This document shows, piece after piece, positions 9,575 to 18,513 of a DNA stretch of 64,000 nt. The position numbers and the translations under genes are program-made. The DNA is from Dehalococcoidia bacterium (GTDB lineage Bacteria; Chloroflexota; Dehalococcoidia; SpSt-223), in the NCBI GenBank assembly GCA_026003895.1, contig BPIC01000001.1:310001-374000 (forward strand), written 5' to 3'. Numbering within the stretch: position 1 is the first letter of the stretch; each line of letters starts with the position of its first letter. Below the pieces are notes generated by a model that saw nothing but the letters and a program-made list of their open reading frames with translations, was not told the DNA's origin and made no database searches.

Positions 9575-10263
9575 CGGATATCGGCGAGAACGGGCAGATG
9601 ATCCGAGCCGGCGTCCGGGCCGACGTGGGCAACGACCGGCTCGAGCTGGGGCGACAGCCAAATGTAATCAAGCCGGAGCACCGGCAGGAGGGGGATGCGG
9701 CCGCGGCGCAACGGAAAGGTGCGGCCGAAGCCTCGACCGGCGGCCAAAAAGGCATCGATAAGGCCCGTCGCGGCGACGCGCCGGTACTGCGCTTGGAGAC
9801 GGGTCATGTTGAAATCCCCGAGCAGGACAAGCGGGAGATCGTGGCCGAGCAGGGAGACGAGTCGATCGAGTTGGACGGCCGTGTGCGTCCGGGGCCGGAG
9901 GCCGCGCGCCGCGAGGCGAGGCGGTTCCGGGTGGACAACCGCGACGTGGAGAGTGCGGCCGTCCACATCGAGCGTGGCGCGGAGGTCCGGCCGCTCGGGG
10001 TGGCCGTGCAGTTGCTCCCCTTCGAGGATGGGATAGCGGCTCAGCAGCCCTTTGCCGGGGATGCCCGTGCCATGGAGGATGTGATAGGGATAGGCATCGG
10101 CAAGGTCGCGCCGCAGGCTCATCTCCTGGGCGGCAGATACCTCTTGAAGCCCGATGATATCGGCCTTGCTGGCGCGGGCTACCTCGGCGATCCGCTCGGG
10201 CACAGCCAAGCCGTTGCCGACGTTATAGGTCATCAGGCGGAGGGTCGGCGGGCGCGCACTCAC
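9559..10263 (-). CDS. Endonuclease/exonuclease/phosphatase (EEP) family hydrolase
   Basis: A 234-residue metal-dependent hydrolase. Characteristic motifs in order are LMTYNVGNG, ADIIGLQEVS (metal Glu), HVAVVHPE, LVLLGDFNM (catalytic Asp/Asn), LDYIWLS and GSDHLPVLADI (catalytic His). No signal peptide is seen, so it acts in the cytoplasm or on the membrane face. The gene overlaps the phosphodiesterase fusion, pointing to a joint role in phosphodiester or lipid-headgroup turnover (inference). The start is GTG at 10263, seven bases after a TACAAT -10 box, which indicates a leaderless mRNA. Confidence 0.88.
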   Translation of the reverse strand: MSARPPTLRLMTYNVGNGLAVPERIAEVARASKADIIGLQEVSAAQEMSLRRDLADAYPYHILHGTGIPGKGLLSRYPILEGEQLHGHPERPDLRATLDVDGRTLHVAVVHPEPPRLAARGLRPRTHTAVQLDRLVSLLGHDLPLVLLGDFNMTRLQAQYRRVAATGLIDAFLAAGRGFGRTFPLRRGRIPLLPVLRLDYIWLSPQLEPVVAHVGPDAGSDHLPVLADIRWPRC

Positions 10264-10270
10264 TGGATCT

Positions 10271-10276
10271 ATTGTA
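10271..10276 (-). promoter_or_regulatory. -10 box TACAAT for EEP gene (leaderless start)
   Basis: TACAAT on the minus strand is preceded by GGCC and followed after 7 nt by the GTG start at 10263. This is the spacing expected if transcription begins at the start codon. Confidence 0.55.
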
Positions 10277-10377
10277 GGCCGGACGGCGCCGGCAAGACGC
10301 TCCGATCTGGGGCGGAGGGCGGTGGCGATCGGCTACGCTGGCTGCGGCGAGCGCGGGAACTCGCCAAAGGAGGACCG

Positions 10378-10674
10378 GTGGCCGTCGTTCGTGTGACACT
10401 GTTTCGTGCTCATCCCGGGCAAGCGGATGCGCTCGCCCGCCAATTGGCCGAGAATGTCCGCGAGGTGCGGGAGGGCATCCCGAATGTCCTCGACATCACG
10501 ACGGGAGCGAAACTAGCCGGCTCGGCTGCCTACCACTGCGCGATCGTGGCGCGCTATCCCGATCTCGCGGCGCTTGCGGCCTACGACGAGCACCCGGTGC
10601 ACCTCGCCACCCGCGCCAAGATGAACGACTATGTCGCCGAGCGGCTGACGTTTGTGTACGCGGTGGCCGACTGA
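10378..10674 (+). CDS. Dabb-domain (stress-responsive A/B barrel) protein
   Basis: A 98-residue protein with one Dabb dimeric alpha/beta-barrel. It shows VTLFRAHPGQ, the conserved SAAYHCAIVARYPD segment and the terminal YDEHPVHLATRAKM helix. The start is GTG at 10378, where a strong AAAGGAGG lies four bases upstream; longer upstream open frames are antisense to the EEP gene and rejected. GGCTACGCT (-10 TACGCT at 10334-10339) is a likely promoter. Dabb proteins include plant stress proteins and small aromatic-polyketide enzymes; no substrate can be named. Confidence 0.85.
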   Translation: MAVVRVTLFRAHPGQADALARQLAENVREVREGIPNVLDITTGAKLAGSAAYHCAIVARYPDLAALAAYDEHPVHLATRAKMNDYVAERLTFVYAVAD

Positions 10675-10799
10675 TCGAGGAAGCGGCGCTCAGCCGCGCC
10701 GCCCGGAGGCGAGGACGCCTGTCCTCGGCCCACGGGTAGCGGCTTCATCGGGCCGCCGCAAGGTGTGTGCACAGGTGGCCGGACTGCGCCCGAACGGGC

Positions 10800-12518
10800 T
10801 TACCGCCTCGCCTTGGGTCGGGGAGGGCGGTGACTCGGTTCGCGGCGCCCCGTCGGGCGTTTCGGGGGGCGTTCGGCGGGCGCGGCGCCAGGGCGGCGTG
10901 TCTCGCGGAAGGGCGGCCGTGCCGGCCGGCGCTCGGTGTCGGTCTCCGGACGGGCGATCGAGGGGTGGACCGGCCGGCCCTTGATGGTGGTACCGCTGAG
11001 CGCGTCGATCACGCGCTGGACACGATCTTCCGGCACGTCGACGAAGGAAGAGGTGTCGAAGATGTCGATTGCGCCGATTTCGCGGCCGGGGATGTCGGCC
11101 TCGTTGGCGATCGCGCCGACGAGATCGCCCGGGCGGACGCCAGCGCGGCGTCCGATGTCGAGAACGAGCCGGACCATGCCCGGTTCGCCACCACCGGCGG
11201 CCATCTCGGCCGGCGGCGCGTCCACCGGCAGCGGACGCTCGGCCTCGACGGCGAGCTTTGCCGCCGCCGCGGCGATCTCCGCCGCCGAGAACTCTTCGCT
11301 TAGGCTTTCGACGAGCAACAGATAGGGGTCATAGCTCGCTTCTTGGAGGGTGCGCCGCAGCGTCTCGCGGAAGCTGTCGATGCGGCGAGCGGCGACATCG
11401 GCGGCGGAGGGCAGTCGCATCGGGGCGATCTTCTTGCCGATCGTCCGTTCGATGAAGCGCAGGAGCCGGATTTCGCGCGGCGTGACGAAGGTAATGGCGA
11501 CGCCATAGCGACCGGCGCGGCCGGTGCGGCCGATCCGGTGGACGTACGCTTCGGGGTCCTCGGGAATGTCATAGTTGATGACGTGGCTGACGCCGGCGAT
11601 GTCCAGCCCGCGCGCCGCGACGTCGGTGGCGACGAGGATCTCGGTCCCCCCTTCGCGAAACCGGCGGAGGACGCGCTCGCGCATCATTTGGTTGAGATCG
11701 CCATGCAGAACGTCGACGGCGTAGCCGCGGCCGGCGAGACTCTCGCCGAGGTCGTCGACTTCACGCTTCGTCCGGCAGAAGACCATCGCCGAACTGGGAG
11801 TTTCGACATCGAGAATCCGGGTGAGGGCGTCGAGCTTCGTGGCCGTTGCCACCTCGACGTACCACTGATCGGTTTGGGGAAGTGTGAGCTTCTCCTGCGA
11901 GACGCTGATGCGCACCGGTTCGTGCAAGTAGCGCTCGGCAAGGGCGGCGATTCTCGGCGGCAAGGTGGCGGAAAAGAGCGCGATCTGCCGGTCGGCGGGA
12001 ACCTGATCGAGAATCCATTCCACGTCCTCGACGAAGCCCATGTTCAGCATTTCGTCGGCCTCGTCGAGGACGACGAAGCGAACGGTGGAGAGATCGAGTG
12101 TCTCGCGGCGAACGTGGTCCATCACTCGGCCCGGTGTACCGACGACGACCTGTGCGCCGTGACGCAGCCCGCTGATTTGGCGGGCGTAGCTTTGGCCGCC
12201 ATAGATCGGCAGGACGTCCACACCGCGATGGCGGCCCAGTCGGTGAGTGTGTTCGGCGACCTGGACGGCGAGTTCGCGCGTCGGGGCGAGGACAAGCGCT
12301 TGGACCACGCGCTCGGTCGGGTCCACGAGTTCGAGAAGCGGAATGGCGAAGGCGGCGGTTTTGCCGGTGCCGGTCTGGGCTTGGCCAATGACGTCGCGGC
12401 CAGCGAGCAGCGGCGGGATGGTTTGCGCCTGGATCGGCGTGGGTTCCTCGAATCCAAGTTCCTGGATCGCCCGCAGGATCTCTTGGCTGATTCCTAGGTC
12501 GGCGAACGTCGTTGGCAT
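10800..12518 (-). CDS. deaD: DEAD-box ATP-dependent RNA helicase, DeaD/CsdA type
   Basis: A 572-residue helicase that unwinds RNA duplexes, typically in ribosome assembly and cold adaptation. Visible motifs: Q-motif TPIQAQ (27-32), Walker A AQTGTGKT (47-54), PTREL, TPGRVMD, DEAD (152-155), SAT (183-185), ARGLDI and HRIGRTGR. Residues about 455-530 form a DbpA-type RNA-binding domain, which defines the DeaD/DbpA group, and the last 50 residues are an Arg/Pro-rich basic tail. It starts at ATG 12518 with AGAAGGAG upstream. It is monocistronic. Confidence 0.95.
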   Translation of the reverse strand: MPTTFADLGISQEILRAIQELGFEEPTPIQAQTIPPLLAGRDVIGQAQTGTGKTAAFAIPLLELVDPTERVVQALVLAPTRELAVQVAEHTHRLGRHRGVDVLPIYGGQSYARQISGLRHGAQVVVGTPGRVMDHVRRETLDLSTVRFVVLDEADEMLNMGFVEDVEWILDQVPADRQIALFSATLPPRIAALAERYLHEPVRISVSQEKLTLPQTDQWYVEVATATKLDALTRILDVETPSSAMVFCRTKREVDDLGESLAGRGYAVDVLHGDLNQMMRERVLRRFREGGTEILVATDVAARGLDIAGVSHVINYDIPEDPEAYVHRIGRTGRAGRYGVAITFVTPREIRLLRFIERTIGKKIAPMRLPSAADVAARRIDSFRETLRRTLQEASYDPYLLLVESLSEEFSAAEIAAAAAKLAVEAERPLPVDAPPAEMAAGGGEPGMVRLVLDIGRRAGVRPGDLVGAIANEADIPGREIGAIDIFDTSSFVDVPEDRVQRVIDALSGTTIKGRPVHPSIARPETDTERRPARPPFRETRRPGAAPAERPPKRPTGRREPSHRPPRPKARR

Positions 12519-13264
12519 GACTGGCGCTCCTTCTGCGGTGATCCAATGCTACGCCGCGTGCAGAGCGGCAATCCGTGAGGTGACCGCCCTCCCGTGCTGG
12601 AGGCGACGGCAGTCATCGCGAGAGGCGCCGTAGGCGGCAGCACCCGACGAGGAACCCTTGGCCGACGTCCCGCCCGAGGCGGCACGCCGCCGCTTCACGT
12701 GGCGGTGTCCGTCTAGAGCCGACGAGACGAGGTCCGGAGAGACTGCACTCTCCCTGCCATGCTCAATCTATAGCCCACGGGGGGACTGGCGACAAGCCCC
12801 GGGTGGTGCGGCACAATCGCTCGCCCCGACCAGCATCGACGGAGCTTGGAGGAGGCCCGTGGTGGTGACGTTTCGGTTGGGCACCGGGATCGCGCTGATC
12901 CGGGAAGATTCGGGACCTCAAACGTTGGGGTGCCGTCCGCGGGAGCAAACGACGGCGACGCTTCACGGTTACCGCATGATGTTCCCTCTGTTCGAACCGG
13001 TTACTCGCACTTGGCCGGGGCAGCGCGACGACCTTCCAAGCCAAAACCCGCGCGATCGTCACCAGCGAGGTCTCCGTCGTCGTCGCGGTGAACACACCGC
13101 CGACGCCGTCGCTTCACTCGGCGATCGATGGTCGCTTCGTGCCGCCAGCCGGTGGACCGGGCGCGCTCCCGCCGGCGATGAAGCAGGGCTGAGGTCACTC
13201 CTCCCGAAAGCCGACGACGAGATGGCCGCAATCACACCACGAGGTGGTGGACGGCTGGCGTGCC
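12519..13264. other. 746-bp intergenic region holding one probable gene remnant
   Basis: The first 340 bp have no coding signal apart from the promoter region of the helicase gene (TAGCAT-like -10 at 12547-12552, minus strand). A CACAAT -10-like box (12812-12817) and a GGAGGAGG SD precede the broken frame described at 12859-13192. No tRNA is present, although GTTCGAACC at about 12988 mimics a T-loop. Confidence 0.5.
12859..13192 (+). pseudogene. Possible frameshifted small gene of unknown function
   Basis: GTG codons at 12859-12867 follow GGAGGAGG and a CACAAT -10-like box. The first frame encodes TFRLGTGIALIREDSG and continues to about 13020. A second frame then runs to TGA 13190 with about 84% G+C at third positions (FQAKTRAIVTSEVSVVVAVN). 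Removing one base near 13021 would join the two into a 110-residue protein. I recognise no family. It may be a decayed gene, a sequencing indel, or chance, and the first half has weaker coding bias. Confidence 0.3.
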
Positions 13265-14182
13265 TCAGAGAAGACGTTGGTAGCGGTATTCCCGGCCTTC
13301 GTAGAGATTCGCCTTCAGCGCGTCGTAGAAGATGGCGGTTTGCTCCTCGCCGAGGAAGCGGGCATAGCCGTAATAGCCCATCTCGCCGAGCGCCCCCAGC
13401 TCTGGCACGGCATTCGGCTTCAGTCCGTAGAAGAAGACCTCGCGGCCAAGGAAGTAGTGCTCGCTGGCGACCGCACCGTGCTCTTCGAGGTTGAACGCGC
13501 CGTAGGCGCTGGCGCTTTCGAAGGTCGGCTGGCCGCTGCGGTCGCGAGTTAGGATCGAGGCGTAGACGCGGTTGAGGTCGGCTTGAGTGCGCATTCCCGT
13601 GGGGCGAAACAGCGCCTCGTAGGAGTCGCGCCGCTCGAGGTTGCTCACTTTATGGGTCAGCTCGTGGACGATGACCGACCGCGAGTACGCTCGGCCGCGC
13701 GCGTTCACCGGGAACGAATTAATCAGGAAGATGACGACGGGGTCGGTGCTGAAGTAGGGACGCATTTCGGCGGCGATCGAGAAGCCACGGGCACGATCAA
13801 CTTGGCGAAGCAGCCCAAGATGGACATAGAGCGGCTCGCCACTGCGACGATCGGCTCTCCCCCGGTAGAAGGCTTCGGGCAGCAACCGCAGCGTCTCGTC
13901 GAGCACGTGGATGCGCTCGTCGTCCCAGTCGATGACGAGGTTCTCGCCATTGGGACCGGGGTTGATCAGGCGGCGATCCTCGTTCAGGGCGCGAGTAATG
14001 AGACGAACGTTGTAGCGCTCTTCGAATGCCGCGGCGACGGGCGAACGGCTGGCGGCAGCAGAAGAGGCGGAAGGAGCGAGCGCAGGGAGAGAGGGCGAAT
14101 TCAGCAGCCGGCAGCCGGAGACGGTCAGGCCGACCCCGGCGAGCCCGGCGGCAATGAGCGCCTCCCGTCGCGACCACGTCAT
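13265..14182 (-). CDS. Exported lipoprotein with HExxH metallohydrolase motif
   Basis: A 305-residue protein. The N-terminus SRREALIAAGLAGVGLTVSGC combines a twin-arginine-like SRRE start, a hydrophobic core and a lipobox ending at Cys24, suggesting a Tat-exported, membrane-anchored lipoprotein. VIVHELTHKV (about residue 168) is an HExxH zinc-protease signature. The rest is rich in Tyr and Arg and matches no family I can name; the third zinc ligand is not obvious, so protease activity is an inference. The start ATG 14182 lies six bases after a TAGATT -10 box, so the mRNA is probably leaderless. Confidence 0.75.
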   Translation of the reverse strand: MTWSRREALIAAGLAGVGLTVSGCRLLNSPSLPALAPSASSAAASRSPVAAAFEERYNVRLITRALNEDRRLINPGPNGENLVIDWDDERIHVLDETLRLLPEAFYRGRADRRSGEPLYVHLGLLRQVDRARGFSIAAEMRPYFSTDPVVIFLINSFPVNARGRAYSRSVIVHELTHKVSNLERRDSYEALFRPTGMRTQADLNRVYASILTRDRSGQPTFESASAYGAFNLEEHGAVASEHYFLGREVFFYGLKPNAVPELGALGEMGYYGYARFLGEEQTAIFYDALKANLYEGREYRYQRLL

Positions 14183-14188
14183 AGCCAG

Positions 14189-14194
14189 AATCTA
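14189..14194 (-). promoter_or_regulatory. -10 box TAGATT (GGCTAGATT) for lipoprotein gene
   Basis: The minus-strand GGCTAGATT ends six bases before ATG 14182, the leaderless geometry also seen at several other genes in this window. Confidence 0.5.
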
Positions 14195-14360
14195 GCCGCG
14201 ATCGGCCGTCGGCGTCGAGAATTGCACGGCCGTTCAGGAAATGCAACCAACATCACTTCGCAGCCGTGCATCCCTATGCTAGCCTGAAGGAAGCGCCGAA
14301 CGGAAAGATAGGCAGCTTGTCTTGTCTGAGCGTTCGCCGCGCTCGCCGAGGATCGCGTCG

Positions 14361-15935
14361 ATGCAGTTGAGCTTTTGGTTTATCCCGGCAGCGTTGTTTT
14401 GCGTGGTGAACGCGGCGCTGTTTGCCTACGGTTGGCGGCTGCGGAACCGACCCGGCGGGTGGCCCTTCCTTGGCTTTATCGTGAGCGGCTTGGTCTGGGC
14501 GATCAGCCAGATTGTGCTGGTCGGCGGGGTCTCGCTGCCGGTGAAGGTGGGCGCCCTTGGCGTGAGGGCCATTGCCGGGATCGCGCTTTCCGTGATGTGC
14601 TTCGCCTTCGTCGCGACGTTGACCGGCCACGCTCGGTGGGCGACTCGGCGCTGGCTCGTTGCGCTTGCCACCTTTCCGCTGGCGATGACGCTCCTGTTAG
14701 TCGTCAACCCTGGTCAGGTTGTGCTGAGCGAGATTCAGGTTCGCGTGGTCGACGGGGTAAGCGAATTGCAGTACCAGCGGGGTCCGGCTGGGCTGGCCGG
14801 AGTCCTGTACTGCTACGGACTGTTCGCCGTCTCCGCCGGGATGGTGCTCGTGGCAGCAGCGCGATCGCCAGAGCTGTACCGGCGGCAAGCCGCACCGCTG
14901 CTGATCGGGATCGTGCTCCCGGGGCTGCTACACGCGCTGACGATCAATGGCCTTCTCCGCTCGGTGACGCTCGATCCGACGACGCCGGGGATCACGGTCG
15001 CGAGCTTGGCGTTCCTTTGGGCGCTGCTCCATGACTACTTGCTCGATCTGACGCCGATTGCGCGGGCCGCGATCTTCACCAGCATGAGCGACGGCGTTGT
15101 CGTGCTCGACCAAGCACGGCGGATTGTGGACCTCAACCCAGCGGCGGAGCGCATTCTCGGCCGCTCGCTGCGCGACGTCCTTGGCGTAGCGGGGTCGAGT
15201 GTGCTGACGACGAACGTGCTGAACACGATCCGACCCGAAGGCCGCAAAATTACCCGGCACGATCTGACGCTGGGCGATGGCAACGAGCGGCGTGACTACG
15301 AAATGCGCTTTTCGCCGCTGCTCGATGCCGGCGAGCGCCACGTCGGCTGGCTGATCGTCTTGCGCGACGTCACCGACCGCAAGGCACTGGAGCGGCAGTT
15401 GCGCTACCAGGCCTTCCACGATGCGCTGACAGGGCTGGTGAACCGACGGATGTTTGTCGACCGGCTTGGTCAGGCGTTGGACAGCGACCAAGCAGAACGG
15501 CAGGCGGTGCTGTTCGTCGATCTCGATGGGTTTAAGCAGGTGAACGACACGCTCGGCCACCACGCTGGCGACGAGCTGCTGAAAGCGGTGGCTCGGCGGT
15601 TGGTCGGGTGCACCCGCAGCGAGGATGTCGTGGCGCGCTACGGCGGAGATGAGTTCGCCGTGCTGCTCGCGCCGGTCGAGCGGGAGAGCGATGTTCGGCG
15701 CGTGGCCGACCGGATTCTGCTGGCGCTGAGCGAGGCCTTCTCGATCGACGGCGACACGGTGCACATTGGGTGCAGCGTCGGCTACGTCTTCGGGTTCGCC
15801 GGTGCCCGGCCCGACGACCTCTTGCGCCGCGCTGATCTCGCGCTCTACGCGGCCAAGGCGGCAGGAAAAGGGTGCGCTGTCGCCTATTCCGCCAACCTCG
15901 AACCGCTTGCGACGTCCTCGGCAAAACCAGCATAG
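14361..15935 (+). CDS. Membrane diguanylate cyclase: 7TM sensor + PAS + GGDEF
   Basis: A 524-residue c-di-GMP synthase. Residues 1 to about 230 form seven hydrophobic helices of the histidine-kinase 7TM N-terminal type. A PAS domain follows (about 240-350; SMSDGVVVLDQARRIVDLNP), then a GGDEF domain (about 360-515) with HDALTGLVNRRMF, DLDGFKQVND and an intact RYGGDEF active site. RSED lies five residues before GGDEF, so the inhibitory I-site (RxxD) is present and product inhibition is expected. The start is ATG 14361 with GAGG upstream; a TTG at 14322 would add 13 polar residues. TATGCT at 14275-14280 is a likely -10. No EAL domain is attached. Confidence 0.92.
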   Translation: MQLSFWFIPAALFCVVNAALFAYGWRLRNRPGGWPFLGFIVSGLVWAISQIVLVGGVSLPVKVGALGVRAIAGIALSVMCFAFVATLTGHARWATRRWLVALATFPLAMTLLLVVNPGQVVLSEIQVRVVDGVSELQYQRGPAGLAGVLYCYGLFAVSAGMVLVAAARSPELYRRQAAPLLIGIVLPGLLHALTINGLLRSVTLDPTTPGITVASLAFLWALLHDYLLDLTPIARAAIFTSMSDGVVVLDQARRIVDLNPAAERILGRSLRDVLGVAGSSVLTTNVLNTIRPEGRKITRHDLTLGDGNERRDYEMRFSPLLDAGERHVGWLIVLRDVTDRKALERQLRYQAFHDALTGLVNRRMFVDRLGQALDSDQAERQAVLFVDLDGFKQVNDTLGHHAGDELLKAVARRLVGCTRSEDVVARYGGDEFAVLLAPVERESDVRRVADRILLALSEAFSIDGDTVHIGCSVGYVFGFAGARPDDLLRRADLALYAAKAAGKGCAVAYSANLEPLATSSAKPA

Positions 15936-15960
15936 GGTATCCTCGGCAGTCCGGCAGGGC

Positions 15961-16408
15961 ATGAGCATGCCGATGTCGCGTCGCCTGTCGCGCTGCGGCC
16001 TTCTGGCCGGGGGGCGCCGCTTTCGCCTCCCTGATCGCACGTCCGGCTCGGACGCATGCCGAGCCGCCCACTGATCTCGTCAGTCCCGCGGTTCGCGCTC
16101 TGATGGCGACACCGCCCTCCGTCGCCGGACGCTGGAGGATCCCGGTAGGTGAGCTGGAGACCGGTTCAGCGCTCGCCCGGCTTGCACCGAGAAACCAGTT
16201 TCTGACCGGCTCGACCGCCCAGAACGTTTCGGTCACCCCTGGGCGCTGAGCGCAGGGGAGCGGCTATCGCCTTCAGACGGCTGGCTTGCGGCGCGGGGGT
16301 TTGAATCCTTCCGGCGAGGTGGCCGGCGATCTCATTCTCGTGACGAAAGCGGTAGGGAGGCGCTTCATGGCATCTCCATCGATCGGCCCCCGTATCCTCG
16401 CACGATGA
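15961..16408 (+). pseudogene. Decayed gene for a Tat-exported protein (frameshift plus stop)
   Basis: ATG 15961 begins MSMPMSRRLSRCGLLAGG, a textbook twin-arginine signal start. The frame is lost in a run of six G (16009-16014). In the next frame it continues as AAFASLIARPARTHAEPP, which completes the hydrophobic core and the signal-peptidase site, and then LVSPAVRALMATPPSVAG up to TGA at 16247. Beyond that stop the same frame continues (GEVAGDLILVTKAVG) to 16408. One indel and one nonsense change would restore about 149 residues. I do not recognise the mature part. A homopolymer sequencing error could explain the frameshift but not the stop. Confidence 0.42.
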
Positions 16409-16422
16409 CAAGGGAAAACGGA

Positions 16423-18420
16423 TCAGACCGGCAGGCGGGGGGGCGGAGCGGCGGAGGTGAATCGCACCACGCCCCCGCCGAACCGGCGATAGCTGGCAAC
16501 GACCTTGCGCCGCTGTTCGAGTTCGGCGAGCTCGTGGCGCAGTTTCTCGTTCAGGTTTACTGCCTCCTGGGCCTTCATGCGCGCGATTTTTGCGTTATTG
16601 GCCGTGAGGGCGCGATTCCTAGCAAGCTGGATCTTTTGCTGATAGAACCGTTGGATACTGGCACGACGGGCCGCGAGGCGGGCGTCGTTCCGTCGTCGCT
16701 CCTCCTTCTCCCAAGCGTCGCGCTGGCGAGCGACGAAGGATTGCGCTCGCTGTTCGAGGCGCAGCCACTCAGAAACATTGACGGGTGGCGGCGGGACGCC
16801 CGGATCTGGCGAGAGCAGCGCCGCGAGAAGCGGAGCCTCCAACCACTCGACGGATTCGCCCGTGACGGGGTCGATGACAACCGCAACGAGCGATTGCATC
16901 GGAAGCACCGAGTGAACGGAGAGGAGATACAGAAAGAAGTAGGCGTCGCGTGGTCGTTCGACCGGCGCGTGCGCGGAAATCGCGATGAGCATCGCTTGAT
17001 TGTGATAGCGCGGCGCTACCCGATTGAGGATGGCGCGTGCAAGGGGGTGGCGAATCGTCACGAATTCGAGGTTTGCTCCCTCCCGGGCGCACTCTTGATC
17101 AAAGGTGATGGGTATCCATGCCGACCTGCGTCCCGGTTCGCAGTGGCTGAGGAAGCGAGTCACGACTTCGTCATTGGCATTCTGGTCCGGAAGCTGGCTG
17201 ATGATCAGATCGCGAAGCGCTTCGCTCGGCCGGAGGGCGAACGTTCCATCCTGGTTGTCTTCCCAAATGACATGACCGCATGTCTCCCTGAGACCGGTCT
17301 GCACGAGGGCGCGAACTTCCTCACTGCTGATGTAGTTCCCATTGCGGATGCGGTCCCGCACTTCTTCCTCAAGCAGCGAGTCCTGCCCCAGAAGCTCGCT
17401 CTTTTCCTGATCGAACGCCTCCTCATCTTGCCGCCGGCGTTCTATGACTTCGGCGATCTCGTCGGCTCGCCGTTGCTGCTCTTCTGGCGAGAGGTGACGC
17501 CGAAAGACATCACGTGAGAGCTCGCGCACCTTTTCGCCGAGAATCTCTTCCAAGTCGCCTATGGACTGTTCGAAGATCCGGATACGGTGATACAAGCGCT
17601 GAAAGATCCACGTCTCGATGGTATCGTCGATCACAAAGTTGAAGATTCGGATGCGAGGGCTCTTCTGACCAAACCGGTCGAGCCGCCCGATCCGCTGTTC
17701 AATCCTCATGGGGTTCCAAGGCAGGTCATAGTTGATAAGGATGTCGCAAAACTGAAAATCGAGGCCTTCTGCACCGACCTCAGACGAGAGGAGAATGCGT
17801 CGCGCGGGTTCGTTGCGAAACCGATCGATGATTTCATGGCGGGCCTGCACACTAACGCCGCCATGAATCACGAGGGGCTGAAATCCCTGTTCTTGCAACC
17901 GAGCGGCGAGGTAGTCCAACGTCCCTCTGAAGTAGGAGAAGACCAGCACTTTGCTATCGGGCGTCTCGGCCAATGCTGAATTCAGCGTGGCGATGAACTG
18001 ATCGAATTTCGAGTCGGTCCGGCCGATGCGTTGAGCGAGAGTCAGCAGCTTGCGCATGCGGTCGACGTCGTCCGCCCGAAGGTTTACGGCGTGGTCTGCC
18101 TCATCAGCGACCAAGATGGCGCCGCCCTCCTGCCCGAGAGACATGGCTCGATCTTGCAGTGCCTTCTGGAAATTCGCCACGCTCGCCGGAAGACAACTCG
18201 CCGCCTGCCGTTCGCGCATGATCAGGACCATCTCCTGTGCCCAATCGCCGGCGGTCCCCATCAAGAGCTCAACTTGGTGAACTAGGCTGTCGTAATACGC
18301 TCGCTCGGCCTCCGAAAACTCGACCGTAACCGTCTTGGCGACGCGAATCACGGCCGCCTCGTCGACCTCCCGCTTGCGTGTCCGGGTCACGACATGAGCG
18401 AGCGTATTGAGATCGAACAT
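16423..18420 (-). CDS. SNF2-type helicase, C-terminal part (helicase C lobe) after in-frame amber
   Basis: This frame is the same as that of the upstream N-terminal half. It is separated from it only by one TAG (18511-18513) and 30 intervening sense codons that also read as helicase (VENPYYVEVVETLSKPVL). The first ATG after the stop is at 18420, but it is not a natural gene start and no SD is evident. Content: helicase C lobe with VLVFSYFRGTLDYLA, LLSSEVGAEGLDFQFC and the motif VI region EQRIGRLDRFGQ, then a long basic coiled-coil-rich tail (about 500 residues) including EKEERRRNDARLAARRAS. Without read-through this part is probably not translated, and the gene would be a pseudogene. Confidence 0.75.
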   Translation of the reverse strand: MFDLNTLAHVVTRTRKREVDEAAVIRVAKTVTVEFSEAERAYYDSLVHQVELLMGTAGDWAQEMVLIMRERQAASCLPASVANFQKALQDRAMSLGQEGGAILVADEADHAVNLRADDVDRMRKLLTLAQRIGRTDSKFDQFIATLNSALAETPDSKVLVFSYFRGTLDYLAARLQEQGFQPLVIHGGVSVQARHEIIDRFRNEPARRILLSSEVGAEGLDFQFCDILINYDLPWNPMRIEQRIGRLDRFGQKSPRIRIFNFVIDDTIETWIFQRLYHRIRIFEQSIGDLEEILGEKVRELSRDVFRRHLSPEEQQRRADEIAEVIERRRQDEEAFDQEKSELLGQDSLLEEEVRDRIRNGNYISSEEVRALVQTGLRETCGHVIWEDNQDGTFALRPSEALRDLIISQLPDQNANDEVVTRFLSHCEPGRRSAWIPITFDQECAREGANLEFVTIRHPLARAILNRVAPRYHNQAMLIAISAHAPVERPRDAYFFLYLLSVHSVLPMQSLVAVVIDPVTGESVEWLEAPLLAALLSPDPGVPPPPVNVSEWLRLEQRAQSFVARQRDAWEKEERRRNDARLAARRASIQRFYQQKIQLARNRALTANNAKIARMKAQEAVNLNEKLRHELAELEQRRKVVASYRRFGGGVVRFTSAAPPPRLPV

Positions 18421-18510
18421 TCGACGCTGGGCCGCAACGACATCGCTGCGGGAAAGGACCGGCTTGCTCAGTGTCTCGACGACTTCGACGTAATAGGGGT
18501 TTTCGACAAA

Positions 18511-18513
18511 CTA
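18511..18513 (-). other. In-frame TAG that splits the SNF2 helicase
   Basis: Codon 644 of the helicase frame reads TAG (context ALGQ-TAG-FVENPYYVEV). Both sides are in phase and clearly homologous parts of one helicase. TAG is an ordinary terminator here (for example ileS ends in TAG), so the code is not reassigned. Confidence 0.9.

Noticed and set aside
12980-13000. GTTCGAACC resembling a tRNA T-loop
   Set aside because: No acceptor, D-arm or anticodon stem could be drawn around it.
16290-16320. GGGGGTTTGAATCC resembling a tRNA T-arm
   Set aside because: The loop reads TTT instead of TTC and no tRNA body surrounds it; it lies within a probable pseudogene frame.
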